A stretch of 64,000 bases of DNA from Kutzneria kofuensis. Its GTDB lineage: Bacteria > Actinomycetota > Actinomycetes > Mycobacteriales > Pseudonocardiaceae. The DNA is taken from NCBI RefSeq assembly GCF_014203355.1, contig NZ_JACHIR010000001.1, positions 248,001-312,000 of the forward strand, given 5' to 3'. This document shows, piece after piece, positions 36,725 through 45,484 of the stretch (positions are counted from its first letter, which is position 1; each line of letters begins with the position of its first letter). The position numbers and the translations under genes were made by a program. Under the pieces are notes generated by a model, which was given only the letters and a program-made list of their open reading frames with translations, made no database searches and was not told where the DNA came from.

Positions 36725-37141
36725 GTGCCGCTGAGACTTCGGATGAGCGTGCTGTCGCAGGTGGCGATCATCGTGCTCAGCTGGTTACTGCCGTTCGGGG
36801 TGTTCATCCTCGCGGGCCCGGTCATCGGCGACGCGATGCGGATCCCGCTGCTGGTGGTGGCGTTGCTGGTCGCGATCACGCTGAGCGTCCGGGGCACCGA
36901 GTGCGGGGTCGACTGCACGGGAGACACGATCACGGTCCGAGGCTGGGTTCGGACCGTGCGGATTCCGACCAGTGCGGTGAAAGCGGTCGACCAGGGCCGG
37001 TACGCGCTGCTCTGGACGAATGAGGACGGCCGGGACCGCCGCACCAAGGTGTACGCGTTCGGGCGATCCAGGAGTGGCCACTTCGACCCGCACAGCCGCG
37101 AGTCGCTGGAGCGGCTCGCGGCGTGGGTGGGCAGCCGCTAG
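36725..37141 (+). CDS. Small membrane protein with PH-like C-terminal domain
   Basis: 138 aa from GTG 36725; ATG 36743 is also possible. Two hydrophobic segments (about residues 9-30 and 37-55) precede a beta-rich cytoplasmic domain with TVRGWVRTVRIPTSAVKAV, resembling bacterial PH-domain proteins. It follows fadE27 by 11 nt, so it is probably co-transcribed from the KstR promoter. Mtb has fadD17 here instead. Function is unknown. It overlaps the convergent nitronate monooxygenase gene by 4 bp. Confidence 0.65.
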   Translation: MPLRLRMSVLSQVAIIVLSWLLPFGVFILAGPVIGDAMRIPLLVVALLVAITLSVRGTECGVDCTGDTITVRGWVRTVRIPTSAVKAVDQGRYALLWTNEDGRDRRTKVYAFGRSRSGHFDPHSRESLERLAAWVGSR

Positions 37142-38232
37142 CGGAGCTTGTCCAACCTGGTCAGGGTCTCGTCGAACTCCCGCAGCAGGTCGGTCATCAC
37201 GTCGGCGACGGGGCGGATGGCGTTCATCCGGCCGACGATCTGCCCGACGGGCATGGACACGACGGTGGGATCGCCGGACTGGGTGATGCGCTGGTGGGCG
37301 TCGGCGACGAGCAGGTTCTGCAGCGGCATGGGCAGCGGCTCGGGGGCGTCCGGGCTGCTCCATGCCTCGGTCCACCGGGTCTTGAGCAGCCGGGCGGGCT
37401 TGCCGGTGTAGATCCGGGTTCGCACGGTGTCGCTGGAGCCGGCGGCGAGCAGCGCCTGCTGGGTGGCCGAGGCGGGCAGCCCGACGGCGTACTCGGCGGT
37501 GGTGAGCCAGCACGACCCGAGCCAGCCGCCGGACGCCCCCAGCGCGAGGGCGGCGGCGAGCTGGCGGCCGCTGCCGATGCCGCCGGCGGCGAGCACGGGC
37601 ACGTCCGCGCCAACGGCGTCGACGATCTCCGGCACCAGCACCATGCTGGCGATCTCGCCGGTGTGCCCGCCGGCCTCGTAGCCTTGCGCCACAACGATGT
37701 CCACGCCGTTGTCGACGTGCCGGCGGGCATGCTCGGCCTTGCCGGCGAGCGCGGCGACGGGAACGTCGTGCCGGTGCGCCTGCTCGATGACGTCGACGGG
37801 CGGCGAACCCAGGGCGTTGGCGATCAGCCGGATCGGATGCTGCAAGGCGACATCCACGTGGGACCGTGCCACGGAGTGCAGCCAACCCAGCACGCCGGTG
37901 CCGTGGGAGTCCAGCGGCGGCACCCCCAGCTGCGTCAGCGTCCGTTCGACGAATTCGCGGTGCCCGGCCGGAATCAGCGCGTCCAGGTCGATCGCGGTGC
38001 CCTCGGTCGGGATCTTCGCCGGCATCACGACGTCGACCCCGTACGGCCGACCGTCGGTGTGCTCGTCCATCCACGTCAGCGCGGCATCCAACTCGGCGGC
38101 GTCGTTGAACCGCACGCACCCCAGCACGCCGAGCCCGCCGGCCCGGCTGATCGCGGCGGCGACGTGCTCCGACGGCGTGAAGCCGAAGATCGGGTGTTCG
38201 ATGCCGAACCGGTCACACAGTGCCGTTCGCAC
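37138..38232 (-). CDS. Nitronate monooxygenase/2-nitropropane dioxygenase family flavoprotein
   Basis: 364 aa TIM-barrel FMN enzyme. Motifs: N-terminal [31 protein letters not shown], and [21 protein letters not shown] for phosphate binding. GTG 38232 has GGGAGG 5 nt upstream and lies inside the end of fadD19 (20-nt overlap), so it is the second gene of that operon. IpdC of the Mtb ring-degradation pathway belongs to the same superfamily, but this protein differs in sequence and place. It may act on a CoA thioester in sterol breakdown. Confidence 0.8.
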   Translation of the reverse strand: MRTALCDRFGIEHPIFGFTPSEHVAAAISRAGGLGVLGCVRFNDAAELDAALTWMDEHTDGRPYGVDVVMPAKIPTEGTAIDLDALIPAGHREFVERTLTQLGVPPLDSHGTGVLGWLHSVARSHVDVALQHPIRLIANALGSPPVDVIEQAHRHDVPVAALAGKAEHARRHVDNGVDIVVAQGYEAGGHTGEIASMVLVPEIVDAVGADVPVLAAGGIGSGRQLAAALALGASGGWLGSCWLTTAEYAVGLPASATQQALLAAGSSDTVRTRIYTGKPARLLKTRWTEAWSSPDAPEPLPMPLQNLLVADAHQRITQSGDPTVVSMPVGQIVGRMNAIRPVADVMTDLLREFDETLTRLDKLR

Positions 38233-39859
38233 GGGAACCTCCCAGTCCGGCGGTGGTCTGCACCTCGACGGCCGGCGGCCGCTCGGCGACGAGCTGCCGC
38301 GCCCACTGGTAGTCGGGCTTGCCGCTGGGCAGCCGGCTGATCTCGTCGACCAGCCAGATGCTGCGCGGCACCTTGTAGCCGGCGATCTGTTGCCGCGCAT
38401 GGGCATCCAGCTCGTCGTAGGACAAGGTCCGCCCGGCACGGGCCTGCACGACCGCGGCGACCCGCTGCCCGAGCCGGTCGTCGGGAACGCCGAGCACCAG
38501 CGCGTCGAAGACGTCCGGGTGCGACTTCAGCACGCCCTCCACCTCCTCGGGGAACACCTTCTCCCCCGCGGTGTTGACGCACATGTTGCCGCGCCCCAAC
38601 AGGGTCACGGTGCCGTCCTCCTCAAGCCGGGCGAAATCCCCCGGCACGGCGTAGCGTTTGCCGTCGACCTCGGCGAACAGCGCGGCGGTCCGCTCCTCGT
38701 CCTTGTAGTAGCCGAGCGGGATGTGGCCGCCACGGGCGAGTTTCCCGATCACGCCGGGAGGCGCCGGCCGGCCGTCGTCACCGAGCACGATGCTGGCCGG
38801 GTCGGCCTTCACGCGCGGGCCGCCGGACTGCGGGGCGCCGCTCTGCACCACGCCGATGCCGGTGAATCCCGTCTCCGACGCCCCGATCGCGTCGGTGATC
38901 ACCACGTTCGGGAAGGCGGCGACGTACTCCTCCTTGACGGCCTTGGAGAACAGGGCCGCGCTGCTGGAGATCGCCGCCAGCGAGGAGGCGTCGTAGTCGC
39001 CGTCCCGATAGGACTCGATCAGCGGTCGCGCCATCGCGTCGCCGACGATCATCAGCACCTGCACCTTGTGCCGCTGCACGGCCCGCCAGATCTCGTCGGC
39101 GTCGAACTGCGGCAGCAGCACGACGGTGCTGCCGGTGAACAGCGCCCCGAACACGCCCCACTGCGCGGCGCCGTGGATCATCGGCGGCGCGCACAGCCGG
39201 ACCAGCCCGTACGCCTGCCCCTGCCGGGCCTGCTGCCACTCGTCCTCGACGGGCACGCCGGTGATGAAGTCGATGCCGCCACCGAGCACGCGCCAGACGT
39301 CCTCCTGACGCCACAGCACACCCTTGGGGTAGCCGGTGGTGCCGCCGGTGTAGAGGATGTAGATGTCGTCGGGGCTGCGCTCCGGGAAGTCCCGGGCCGG
39401 GCTGGAGCCGGCCAGCGCCGCCTCGTACTCGACCGCGGAATAGGACACGTTCTCGTCCGAACCGTCCTCGGTGTAGACCACGTGACGCAGCCTCGGCACC
39501 TCGGGCAGCACGTCGGCCACCAGCGGGGCGTAGCGGCGCTCGTGCACCAGGGCGACGAGGTCGGAGTTGTCGAACACGTAGCGCAGCTCGGCGCGCGTGT
39601 AGCGGTAGTTGATGTTGATGGCGACCGCCCGCAGCTTGTACGCCGCGAGCATGCTTTCCACCATCTCAATGGAATTCCGGGAGTGCACGCCGACGTGGTC
39701 GCCGGGTTGCACGCCGTGCGCGGCGAGGTGGTTGGCCAGCCGGTTGGCTCGCTCGTCCAGCTCCGCGTAGGTCACCCGACGCTGGCCGCAGATCACCGCG
39801 GCGCGCTCGGGGACGAGGTCGACTACGTGCTCCACGAGGTCTGCGATGTTCAGGGCCAC
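38213..39859 (-). CDS. fadD19: Steroid side-chain CoA ligase FadD19
   Basis: 548 aa acyl-AMP-forming CoA ligase. It starts [20 protein letters not shown] as FadD19 does and has AMP motif [29 protein letters not shown] and the C-terminal GKPDYQWA lysine. Length equals Mtb FadD19 (548 aa). FadD19 activates C26-carboxylated sterol side chains to CoA esters before beta-oxidation. It is divergent from echA19 with a KstR site between, exactly as Rv3515c/Rv3516. No strong ribosome site is needed if the transcript is leaderless. Confidence 0.9.
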   Translation of the reverse strand: MALNIADLVEHVVDLVPERAAVICGQRRVTYAELDERANRLANHLAAHGVQPGDHVGVHSRNSIEMVESMLAAYKLRAVAININYRYTRAELRYVFDNSDLVALVHERRYAPLVADVLPEVPRLRHVVYTEDGSDENVSYSAVEYEAALAGSSPARDFPERSPDDIYILYTGGTTGYPKGVLWRQEDVWRVLGGGIDFITGVPVEDEWQQARQGQAYGLVRLCAPPMIHGAAQWGVFGALFTGSTVVLLPQFDADEIWRAVQRHKVQVLMIVGDAMARPLIESYRDGDYDASSLAAISSSAALFSKAVKEEYVAAFPNVVITDAIGASETGFTGIGVVQSGAPQSGGPRVKADPASIVLGDDGRPAPPGVIGKLARGGHIPLGYYKDEERTAALFAEVDGKRYAVPGDFARLEEDGTVTLLGRGNMCVNTAGEKVFPEEVEGVLKSHPDVFDALVLGVPDDRLGQRVAAVVQARAGRTLSYDELDAHARQQIAGYKVPRSIWLVDEISRLPSGKPDYQWARQLVAERPPAVEVQTTAGLGGSRANGTV

Positions 39860-39869
39860 CCCTGCAAAC

Positions 39870-39883
39870 TAGAACGTGTTACT
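39870..39883. promoter_or_regulatory. KstR operator (fadD19/echA19), one mismatch
   Basis: TAGAACGTGTTACT fits TNNAACNNGTTNNA except the final A. It is flanked by AAC on the left and GTT on the right, extending the palindrome. It sits in the 51-bp divergent gap and can repress both genes. Confidence 0.8.
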
Positions 39884-39910
39884 GTTTTGGGCAATCCCCT
39901 GGGAGGCTTG

Positions 39911-40711
39911 ATGACCGCGACGCAGGAGTCCGAGCACTGCCTGGTAGACCAACGAGGCGGGGTCCTCGTGGTGACGATGAACCGCCCGGAGGCGCGCAAC
40001 GCCCTGTCCGGCCCGATGATGGCGATCATGCGCGAGGCCTGGGACCGCGTCGACGCGGACGACAGCATCCGGGCCTGCGTGCTCACCGGCGCCGGCGGCG
40101 CGTTCTGCGCGGGCGCCGACCTCAAGGCGATGACCGCCAGCCACCCCGGCGACTCGTTCTCCGGCGGCGGCTGGGACCTGTCCGTGATCGAGCCCCTGCT
40201 CAAGGGCCGCCGGCTCAGCAAGCCGCTGATCGCCGCCGTCGAGGGTCCCGCGATCGCCGGCGGCACCGAGATCCTGCAGGCCACCGACATCCGGGTGGCC
40301 GGCGAGAGCGCCCGGTTCGGCGTGTCCGAGGCCCGCTGGGGCCTGTTCCCGCTCGGCGGCTCCGCCGTCCGCCTGCCCCGGCAGATCCCGTACACCGTCG
40401 CCGCCGAACTGTTGCTCACCGGTCGGCACATCACGGCCGCCGAGGCGCTGCGGTTCGGCTTGATCGGTCATGTTGTGCCTGACGGACAAGCGCTGGCCAA
40501 GGCGTTGGAGCTGGCGGACCTGATCGCCGCCAACGGACCGCTGGCCGTGCAGGCGATCCTGCGGACCATCCGGGAGACCGAGGGCATGCCGGAGAACGAG
40601 GCGTTCACGATCGAGGCCCAGCACGGAATGCGGGTCTTCCTCAGCGAGGACGCCAAGGAGGGCCCGGCCGCCTTCGCCGCCAAGCGCAAACCCGAGTTCC
40701 GCGGCCGGTAG
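39911..40711 (+). CDS. echA19: Enoyl-CoA hydratase EchA19
   Basis: 266 aa crotonase. The oxyanion-hole segments are [15 protein letters not shown] and the [13 protein letters not shown] region, whose Glu, with that of [10 protein letters not shown], provides the catalytic pair. EchA19 hydrates steroid enoyl-CoA formed by FadE-type dehydrogenases in side-chain beta-oxidation. ATG 39911 follows GGGAGG. It is divergent from fadD19 as in Mtb. It ends one base before a 97-bp palindromic repeat shared with the convergent CoA ligase gene. Confidence 0.88.
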   Translation: MTATQESEHCLVDQRGGVLVVTMNRPEARNALSGPMMAIMREAWDRVDADDSIRACVLTGAGGAFCAGADLKAMTASHPGDSFSGGGWDLSVIEPLLKGRRLSKPLIAAVEGPAIAGGTEILQATDIRVAGESARFGVSEARWGLFPLGGSAVRLPRQIPYTVAAELLLTGRHITAAEALRFGLIGHVVPDGQALAKALELADLIAANGPLAVQAILRTIRETEGMPENEAFTIEAQHGMRVFLSEDAKEGPAAFAAKRKPEFRGR

Positions 40712-40808
40712 CCCCGCGAGTCACGCTCTGCGGCACCCCGAATGTAGGTTTCCGGCAGGTCTGCCGGAAACCTACATTCGGTGGGTCTGAGAGCGTGACT
40801 CGCGGGGG
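40712..40808. repeat. Dispersed palindromic repeat, copy 3 (full, near-perfect)
   Basis: A 97-bp near-perfect palindrome. The left arm runs CCCCGCGAGTCACGCTCT to TTTCCGGCAG; the right arm mirrors it from CTGCCGGAAA to CGTGACTCGCGGGG. Only a few positions in the middle of the arms mismatch. It fills the entire gap between the stop codons of echA19 and the convergent CoA ligase. Confidence 0.88.
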
Positions 40809-40809
40809 G

Positions 40810-42354
40810 TTAGATGGCGCGGTCCTGGCCTTGCCAGTACGGGTCGCGGAGGCGGCGCTTGTAGAGCTTGCCATTGGGGTCGCGGGGCAGCTCGGCGACG
40901 TAGTCGATGCTGCGCGGCAGCTTGAACCTGGCCAGGCGCGAGGCGGCGAAGGCCAGCAGCTCCTCGGTCAGCTCGGGCCCGCCGTCGACGCCGTCCACCG
41001 GCTGCACGACGGCCTTGATCTCCTCGCCCCAGTCCGGGTGCGGGATGCCGAACACGGCCACGTCGGCGACCTTGGGGTGGCAGGCCAGCTCCCCCTCGAT
41101 CTCGGCCGGGTACACGTTCACACCGCCGGAGATGATCATGTCGGCCTTGCGGTCGCACAGGAACAGGTAGCCGTCCTCGTCCAGATACCCCACGTCGCCG
41201 AGGGTGAACAGGTCGCGGACCCGGCCGGCCTCGGTCTTGGCCTTGTCCTTGTAGTACTCGAAGGTGGAGGCGCCCATCCGCATGTACACGGTGCCGACCT
41301 CGCCCGGCGGCAGTTCGGAGCCGTCGTCGCCGAGCACCTTCACCACCGATCCCGGCCACGGCAGGCCGACGGAGCCGGGCTTGCGCAGCCAGTCGGTCGC
41401 GGTGATCACCGTCCCGCCGCCCTCGGTGGCGGCGTAGTACTCCGTGACCACCGGCCCCCACCAGTCGATCATCCGCCGCTTGACCTCGAGCGGACACGGT
41501 GCGGCGCCGTGGATCGCCACCCGCAGCGACGAGACGTCGAACTGGGACCGCACCTCCTCCGGCAACGCCAGCAGCCGCCGGAACTGGGTCGGCACCATGT
41601 GGCTGTGCGTCACCCGGTACTTCTCGATCAGCCGGAGCATCTCGGCGGCGTCCCACCGGTCCATCAACACCGTCGTGTGTCCGAACTGGATGGACAGGGC
41701 GACGAAGTTCAGCACGGCCGTGTGGTACAGCGGCGAGCCGCACAGGTGCACGTGCCCGTCGAACGGCTTCAGGTCGAAGATGCCGAAGAACCAGACGCCC
41801 GCGGCCGGCACCTCGTCCGGGTCGGCGCCGGTCAGCGCCCGCCGCACGCCCTTGGGCCGGCCGGTGGTGCCGGAGGTGTAGAGCATCGGCGCGCCGGCGG
41901 TCCGGATGTCCGGCCGCCCGACGGGTTCGTCCGCGCCCAACTCCGCCAACGGCCGGAACCCGGCGATGTCCCCGACCGAGAACCGCGCCTGCGCCGGAAG
42001 GGACTTCCCCGCCACCACGGCGGTGTCCGCGAACCGGGCCGACGCCACGAAGACCTTGGCGCCGGAGTCGGCGATCAGGTAGGCGACCTCCGGCCCGATC
42101 AGGTGCCAGTTCACCGGCACGATGTACAGCCCGGTCTGCATCGCGGCGAAGTACATCGCCATCAGGTCGGATCCGTTGGGCAGCAACACCACGATGCTGT
42201 CGCCGGGCCGCAGTCCCAGCGCCTGCAGCCCGCGCCCGTACCGATCCGCCGCGGCGGCCAGCGCGCCGTAGCTCACCTCGCCACCGTCGGGGTCGACCAC
42301 CGCCGTCATCCCGGGGTCCGCAGCCGCGATGTTCCACAGTCCAGGCGCCGTCAT
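40810..42354 (-). CDS. Acyl-CoA synthetase (AMP-forming), KstR-controlled
   Basis: 514 aa. AMP-binding motif YTSGTTGRPKG, YYAATEGGG, LGDVGYLDEDGYLF and the C-terminal catalytic lysine in DPNGKLYKRRL. It does not match FadD17 or FadD19 of Mtb in the parts I can recall, so substrate is open: a shorter side-chain acid or a ring propionate are options. ATG 42354 lies 5 nt after the LLM gene stop. A perfect KstR site lies 12 nt upstream, inside the end of the LLM gene. Confidence 0.82.
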   Translation of the reverse strand: MTAPGLWNIAAADPGMTAVVDPDGGEVSYGALAAAADRYGRGLQALGLRPGDSIVVLLPNGSDLMAMYFAAMQTGLYIVPVNWHLIGPEVAYLIADSGAKVFVASARFADTAVVAGKSLPAQARFSVGDIAGFRPLAELGADEPVGRPDIRTAGAPMLYTSGTTGRPKGVRRALTGADPDEVPAAGVWFFGIFDLKPFDGHVHLCGSPLYHTAVLNFVALSIQFGHTTVLMDRWDAAEMLRLIEKYRVTHSHMVPTQFRRLLALPEEVRSQFDVSSLRVAIHGAAPCPLEVKRRMIDWWGPVVTEYYAATEGGGTVITATDWLRKPGSVGLPWPGSVVKVLGDDGSELPPGEVGTVYMRMGASTFEYYKDKAKTEAGRVRDLFTLGDVGYLDEDGYLFLCDRKADMIISGGVNVYPAEIEGELACHPKVADVAVFGIPHPDWGEEIKAVVQPVDGVDGGPELTEELLAFAASRLARFKLPRSIDYVAELPRDPNGKLYKRRLRDPYWQGQDRAI

Positions 42355-42359
42355 ACAGC

Positions 42360-43418
42360 TCAATCTAGAACGTGTTCCACTTCGTCGACAAGGGCCGCGG
42401 ACAGCTGCTCGACCTGTTCCACGCTCCCGCAGCCGACCAACAACGTCGTCACGCCGGCCCGTTCCATCTCGGCGACCCGAGCCCGCACCTCGTCCGCGTC
42501 GCCGACCAGCATCACGTCCTCGACCAGGGCATCCGGCACCTCGGCGGCGGCCTCGTCCTTGCGGCCGGCGCGGAACAGCCGGCCGATGGCCTCGACCTGC
42601 TCGGGATAGCCCATCCGGGCGAAGACGTCGGCGTGGAAATTCATGCCGGCCGCGCCCATGCCGCCGATGTACAGCGCCAGCACGGGCTTCATCGCCCGAA
42701 TGGCGCCGGCCCGGTCGTCGGTGAGCACGATCTGGCAGCTCGCGACGATCTCGAAGTCCTCGCGCGACCGGCGCGCCCCCGGCCGGGCGAAACCCTCGTC
42801 CAGCCAGTCGTTGTACATCCCGGCCAGCCGCGGCGTGTAGTAGATCGCCAGCCACCCGTCCGCGATCTCGGCCGTCATGGCGACATTGCGTGGTCCCTCC
42901 GCGCCCAGCATGATCGGCACGTCCGGGCGCAGCGGATGGGCGATCGGCTTCAACGGCTTGCCGAGTCCCAGCGCCCCGGGTCCCTGATACGGCAGCGGAT
43001 AGTGCCGGCCGTTGTTGACGACCGGCGCCTCACGGGCCAGCACCTGCCGCACGATCGACACATATTCCCTGGTCCGGGCCAGCGGCTGGGCGAACGGCTG
43101 GCCGTACCAACCCTCCACCACCTGCGGGCCGGACACGCCCAGGCCCAGGATGAACCGGCCGCCGCTGAGCCGGTCCAGTGTCAGCGCGTGCATGGCGCAC
43201 GCCGCCGGCGTCCGTGCCGACAACTGGGCGACCGAGGTGCCCAGTCGCAGCCGTGACGTGCGGGAACCCCACCACGCCAGCGGGGTGAACGCGTCCGAGC
43301 CCCACGCCTCGGCGGCGAACACGGAGTCGAAGCCGGACCGCTCCGCGGCGGCGACCAGTTCGGGAGTGTTGGGGGCCGGCACGGGGGTCCAGTAGCCGAG
43401 TTGCAGTCCAAGCCTCAT
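42360..43418 (-). CDS. F420-dependent LLM oxidoreductase, Rv3520c-like
   Basis: 352 aa luciferase-like TIM barrel. LGLQLGYWTP start, FAAEAWGSDAFTPLAWW, RLRLGTSVAQLSARTP, FILGLGVSGPQVVEGWYGQ and IMLGAEGPRN are typical of F420-dependent oxidoreductases. Divergent position to the DUF35-ltp4-ltp3 operon equals Mtb Rv3520c. ATG 43418 with GAGGG; the frame extends 18 nt more. Its last codons (EHVLD) contain the KstR operator of the next gene. The reaction is unknown; reduction of a sterol-derived intermediate is the natural guess. Confidence 0.85.
   Translation of the reverse strand: MRLGLQLGYWTPVPAPNTPELVAAAERSGFDSVFAAEAWGSDAFTPLAWWGSRTSRLRLGTSVAQLSARTPAACAMHALTLDRLSGGRFILGLGVSGPQVVEGWYGQPFAQPLARTREYVSIVRQVLAREAPVVNNGRHYPLPYQGPGALGLGKPLKPIAHPLRPDVPIMLGAEGPRNVAMTAEIADGWLAIYYTPRLAGMYNDWLDEGFARPGARRSREDFEIVASCQIVLTDDRAGAIRAMKPVLALYIGGMGAAGMNFHADVFARMGYPEQVEAIGRLFRAGRKDEAAAEVPDALVEDVMLVGDADEVRARVAEMERAGVTTLLVGCGSVEQVEQLSAALVDEVEHVLD
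42366..42379. promoter_or_regulatory. KstR operator, perfect match, inside the LLM gene end
   Basis: TAGAACGTGTTCCA fits the consensus at all fixed positions. It spans the codons for the last residues of the LLM protein and lies 12 nt before the CoA ligase ATG. Confidence 0.85.
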
Positions 43419-43440
43419 GCCCTCATCTTGCCGCAAAAAC

Positions 43441-43454
43441 GAGAACGTGTTTCA
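43441..43454. promoter_or_regulatory. KstR operator (Rv3520c-like LLM/DUF35 operon), one mismatch
   Basis: GAGAACGTGTTTCA fits the consensus except the first T. It lies in the 41-bp gap between the divergent LLM gene and the DUF35 gene, 5 nt before the latter's ATG. Confidence 0.78.
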
Positions 43455-43459
43455 CTTCG

Positions 43460-44422
43460 ATGGTGACGATCAGCTCGGAACCGTTGAGCGCCCCGCTGGA
43501 CGTGGGCTTCGACTACACCCGCTCGCTCGGGCCGGTGCTGGGCCGGTTCGCCACGGGGCTGCGCGCGCACACGATCGCCGGCATCCGCGGCTCGGACGGG
43601 AGAGTCCTGGTGCCGCCAACCGAGTACGACCCGGTGACCGCGGAGAAGCTCACCGAGTTCGTCGACGTCGGCACGGAAGGCGTCGTGCAGACCTGGTCGT
43701 GGATCGCGCAACCGCTTGCGGGGCAACCACTTTCGCACCCCTTCGCGTGGGCGCTGGTCAAGCTCGACGGCGCCGACACCGCACTGCTGCACGCCGTCGA
43801 CGCCGGCTCGCCGGACCGGATGAGCACCGGCATGCGGGTCCGCGTCCGCTGGGCCGCCGAGCCGGTCGGCAGCATCCGGGACATCGAATGCTTCGAGCCG
43901 CTGGACGTCGAACCGACGGAACGTGAAGCCGGCAGCGGGGATCCCGTCACGATGCTGACGACGCCGATCCACCTCACGTACCAGCACACGGCGTCGCCGG
44001 AGGAAAGCCGCTACCTGCGGGGCCTCGCCGAGGGCAGGCTGCTCGGCCAGCGCTGCCCCGCCTGCAACAAGGTCTACATCCCGCCGCGCGGCTCCTGTCC
44101 CACCGACGGCGTGCCCACCGAGGACGAGATCGAGCTGCCCGACCACGGCGTGGTCACCACGTTCTGCGTCGTCAACGTGCCGTTCCTGGGCCAGCGGATC
44201 AAGCCGCCGTACGTTGCCGCGTACATCCTGTTGGAGGGGGCGGACATCCCGTTCCTGCACCTGGTCCTGGGGTGCGCGGCCGACGAGGTCCGGATGGGCA
44301 TGCGGGTGCGGGCGCAGTGGCGGCCGCGCGAGCAGTGGGGCACCACGCTGGAGAACATCGACCACTTCCGGCCCACCGGCGAACCGGACGCCCCTTATGA
44401 ATCGTACGCACAGCATCTCTAG
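43460..44422 (+). CDS. DUF35 OB-fold acyl-CoA-associated protein, Rv3521-like, partner of Ltp proteins
   Basis: 320 aa with two OB-fold halves. The second carries a rubredoxin-like zinc ribbon (GQRCPACNKVYIPPRGSCP) preceding a DUF35 OB domain. Such proteins bind acyl-CoA and pair with thiolase-like Ltp proteins to form steroid side-chain aldolases. It is first of a five-gene run with ltp4, ltp3, LLM and SnoaL genes. ATG 43460 lies only 5 nt after a KstR site, so the transcript is likely leaderless. Confidence 0.83.
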   Translation: MVTISSEPLSAPLDVGFDYTRSLGPVLGRFATGLRAHTIAGIRGSDGRVLVPPTEYDPVTAEKLTEFVDVGTEGVVQTWSWIAQPLAGQPLSHPFAWALVKLDGADTALLHAVDAGSPDRMSTGMRVRVRWAAEPVGSIRDIECFEPLDVEPTEREAGSGDPVTMLTTPIHLTYQHTASPEESRYLRGLAEGRLLGQRCPACNKVYIPPRGSCPTDGVPTEDEIELPDHGVVTTFCVVNVPFLGQRIKPPYVAAYILLEGADIPFLHLVLGCAADEVRMGMRVRAQWRPREQWGTTLENIDHFRPTGEPDAPYESYAQHL

Positions 44423-44431
44423 GAGGCCCTC

Positions 44432-45484
44432 GTGAGCGAGGTGGCGGTCGTCGGCTTCGCGCAGGCGCCGAACGTGCGCCGCACACCCGGCACCACCAAC
44501 GGCGTCGAGATGCTGGTGCCGGTGTTCCACCGGCTGCTCGCCGACACCGGCCTGTCCAAACAGGACATCGGCTTCTGGTGCTCGGGGTCGTCGGACTACC
44601 TTGCCGGGCGGGCGTTCTCGTTCATCGCGGCGGTGGACGCGATCGGCGCCTTCCCGCCGATCATGGAATCGCACGTGGAGATGGACGCCGCGTGGGCGCT
44701 GTACGAGGCATGGGTGAAGATCCGCACCGGCGAGGTCGACACCGCGCTGGTGTACGGCTTCGGCAAGTCCTCGGCCGGTGAGCTGCGGCGGATCATGGCC
44801 ATGCAGATGGATCCGTACCTGATGACGCCGCTGTGGCCGGACTCCATCGGCGTCGCCGGACTCCAGGCCCGGCTGGGCATCGATGCCGGCCTGTGGACCG
44901 AGCGGGACATGGCCGAGGTGGCGGCGAGCAGCCGCCGCGCCGCACTGTCCAATCCGGACGCCCAGCTCGCCGGTGACACCACCGCCGAGGAGCTGCTCAA
45001 GCAGCCGTACCTGGCGGATCCGTTGCGCGCCCACGACTGCGCGCCGATCACCGACGGCGCCGCGGCGATCATCCTTGCCAGCGGCGACAAAGCTCGTGAT
45101 CTCTGCGACAAGCCGGCGTGGATCAGCGGCTTCGAGCACCGCGTCGACACTCCCCTGATCGGCGCCCGGGACCTGACCACATCGCCGTCGACGATCGCAG
45201 CAGCCAAGGCGGCCGGCGTGGACGGCGTCCAGGTGGCCGAACTGCACGCGCCGTTCACGCATCAGGACATCCTGTTGCGTCAAGCACTCGGGCTCGGCGA
45301 GGAGGTCCGGGTGAACCCGTCCGGCGGCGTGCTGGCCGGGCACCCGATGTTCGCCGCCGGCCTGATCCGCATCGGCGCCGCGGCCGCCGAGATCCGCGCC
45401 GGCCGCGCCGACAGGGCACTTGCTCACGCCACCAGTGGGCCGCTGCTGCAACAGAACCTCGTCTGTGTGCTGGAGGGACGCTGA
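44432..45484 (+). CDS. ltp4: Thiolase-like aldol-lyase Ltp4
   Basis: 350 aa SCP2-thiolase fold. The usual nucleophilic thiolase Cys is absent: the corresponding segment reads ESHVEMDAAWALYEAW. The C-terminal ASN-type motif VNPSGGVLAGHP lacks the normal GHP-x-G-x-[ST]G ending. Loss of the Cys fits an aldolase rather than a Claisen thiolase. Ltp3 and Ltp4 are needed for side-chain cleavage of C24-branched plant sterols in Rhodococcus. GTG 44432 has AGGAGG upstream. The stop overlaps ltp3 (TGATG). Confidence 0.83.
   Translation: MSEVAVVGFAQAPNVRRTPGTTNGVEMLVPVFHRLLADTGLSKQDIGFWCSGSSDYLAGRAFSFIAAVDAIGAFPPIMESHVEMDAAWALYEAWVKIRTGEVDTALVYGFGKSSAGELRRIMAMQMDPYLMTPLWPDSIGVAGLQARLGIDAGLWTERDMAEVAASSRRAALSNPDAQLAGDTTAEELLKQPYLADPLRAHDCAPITDGAAAIILASGDKARDLCDKPAWISGFEHRVDTPLIGARDLTTSPSTIAAAKAAGVDGVQVAELHAPFTHQDILLRQALGLGEEVRVNPSGGVLAGHPMFAAGLIRIGAAAAEIRAGRADRALAHATSGPLLQQNLVCVLEGR

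Noticed and set aside
37697-39910. Long upstream extension of the echA19 frame (over 700 codons)
   Set aside because: It is antisense to fadD19 and the nitronate monooxygenase. Only the part from ATG 39911, with its ribosome site, encodes a crotonase.
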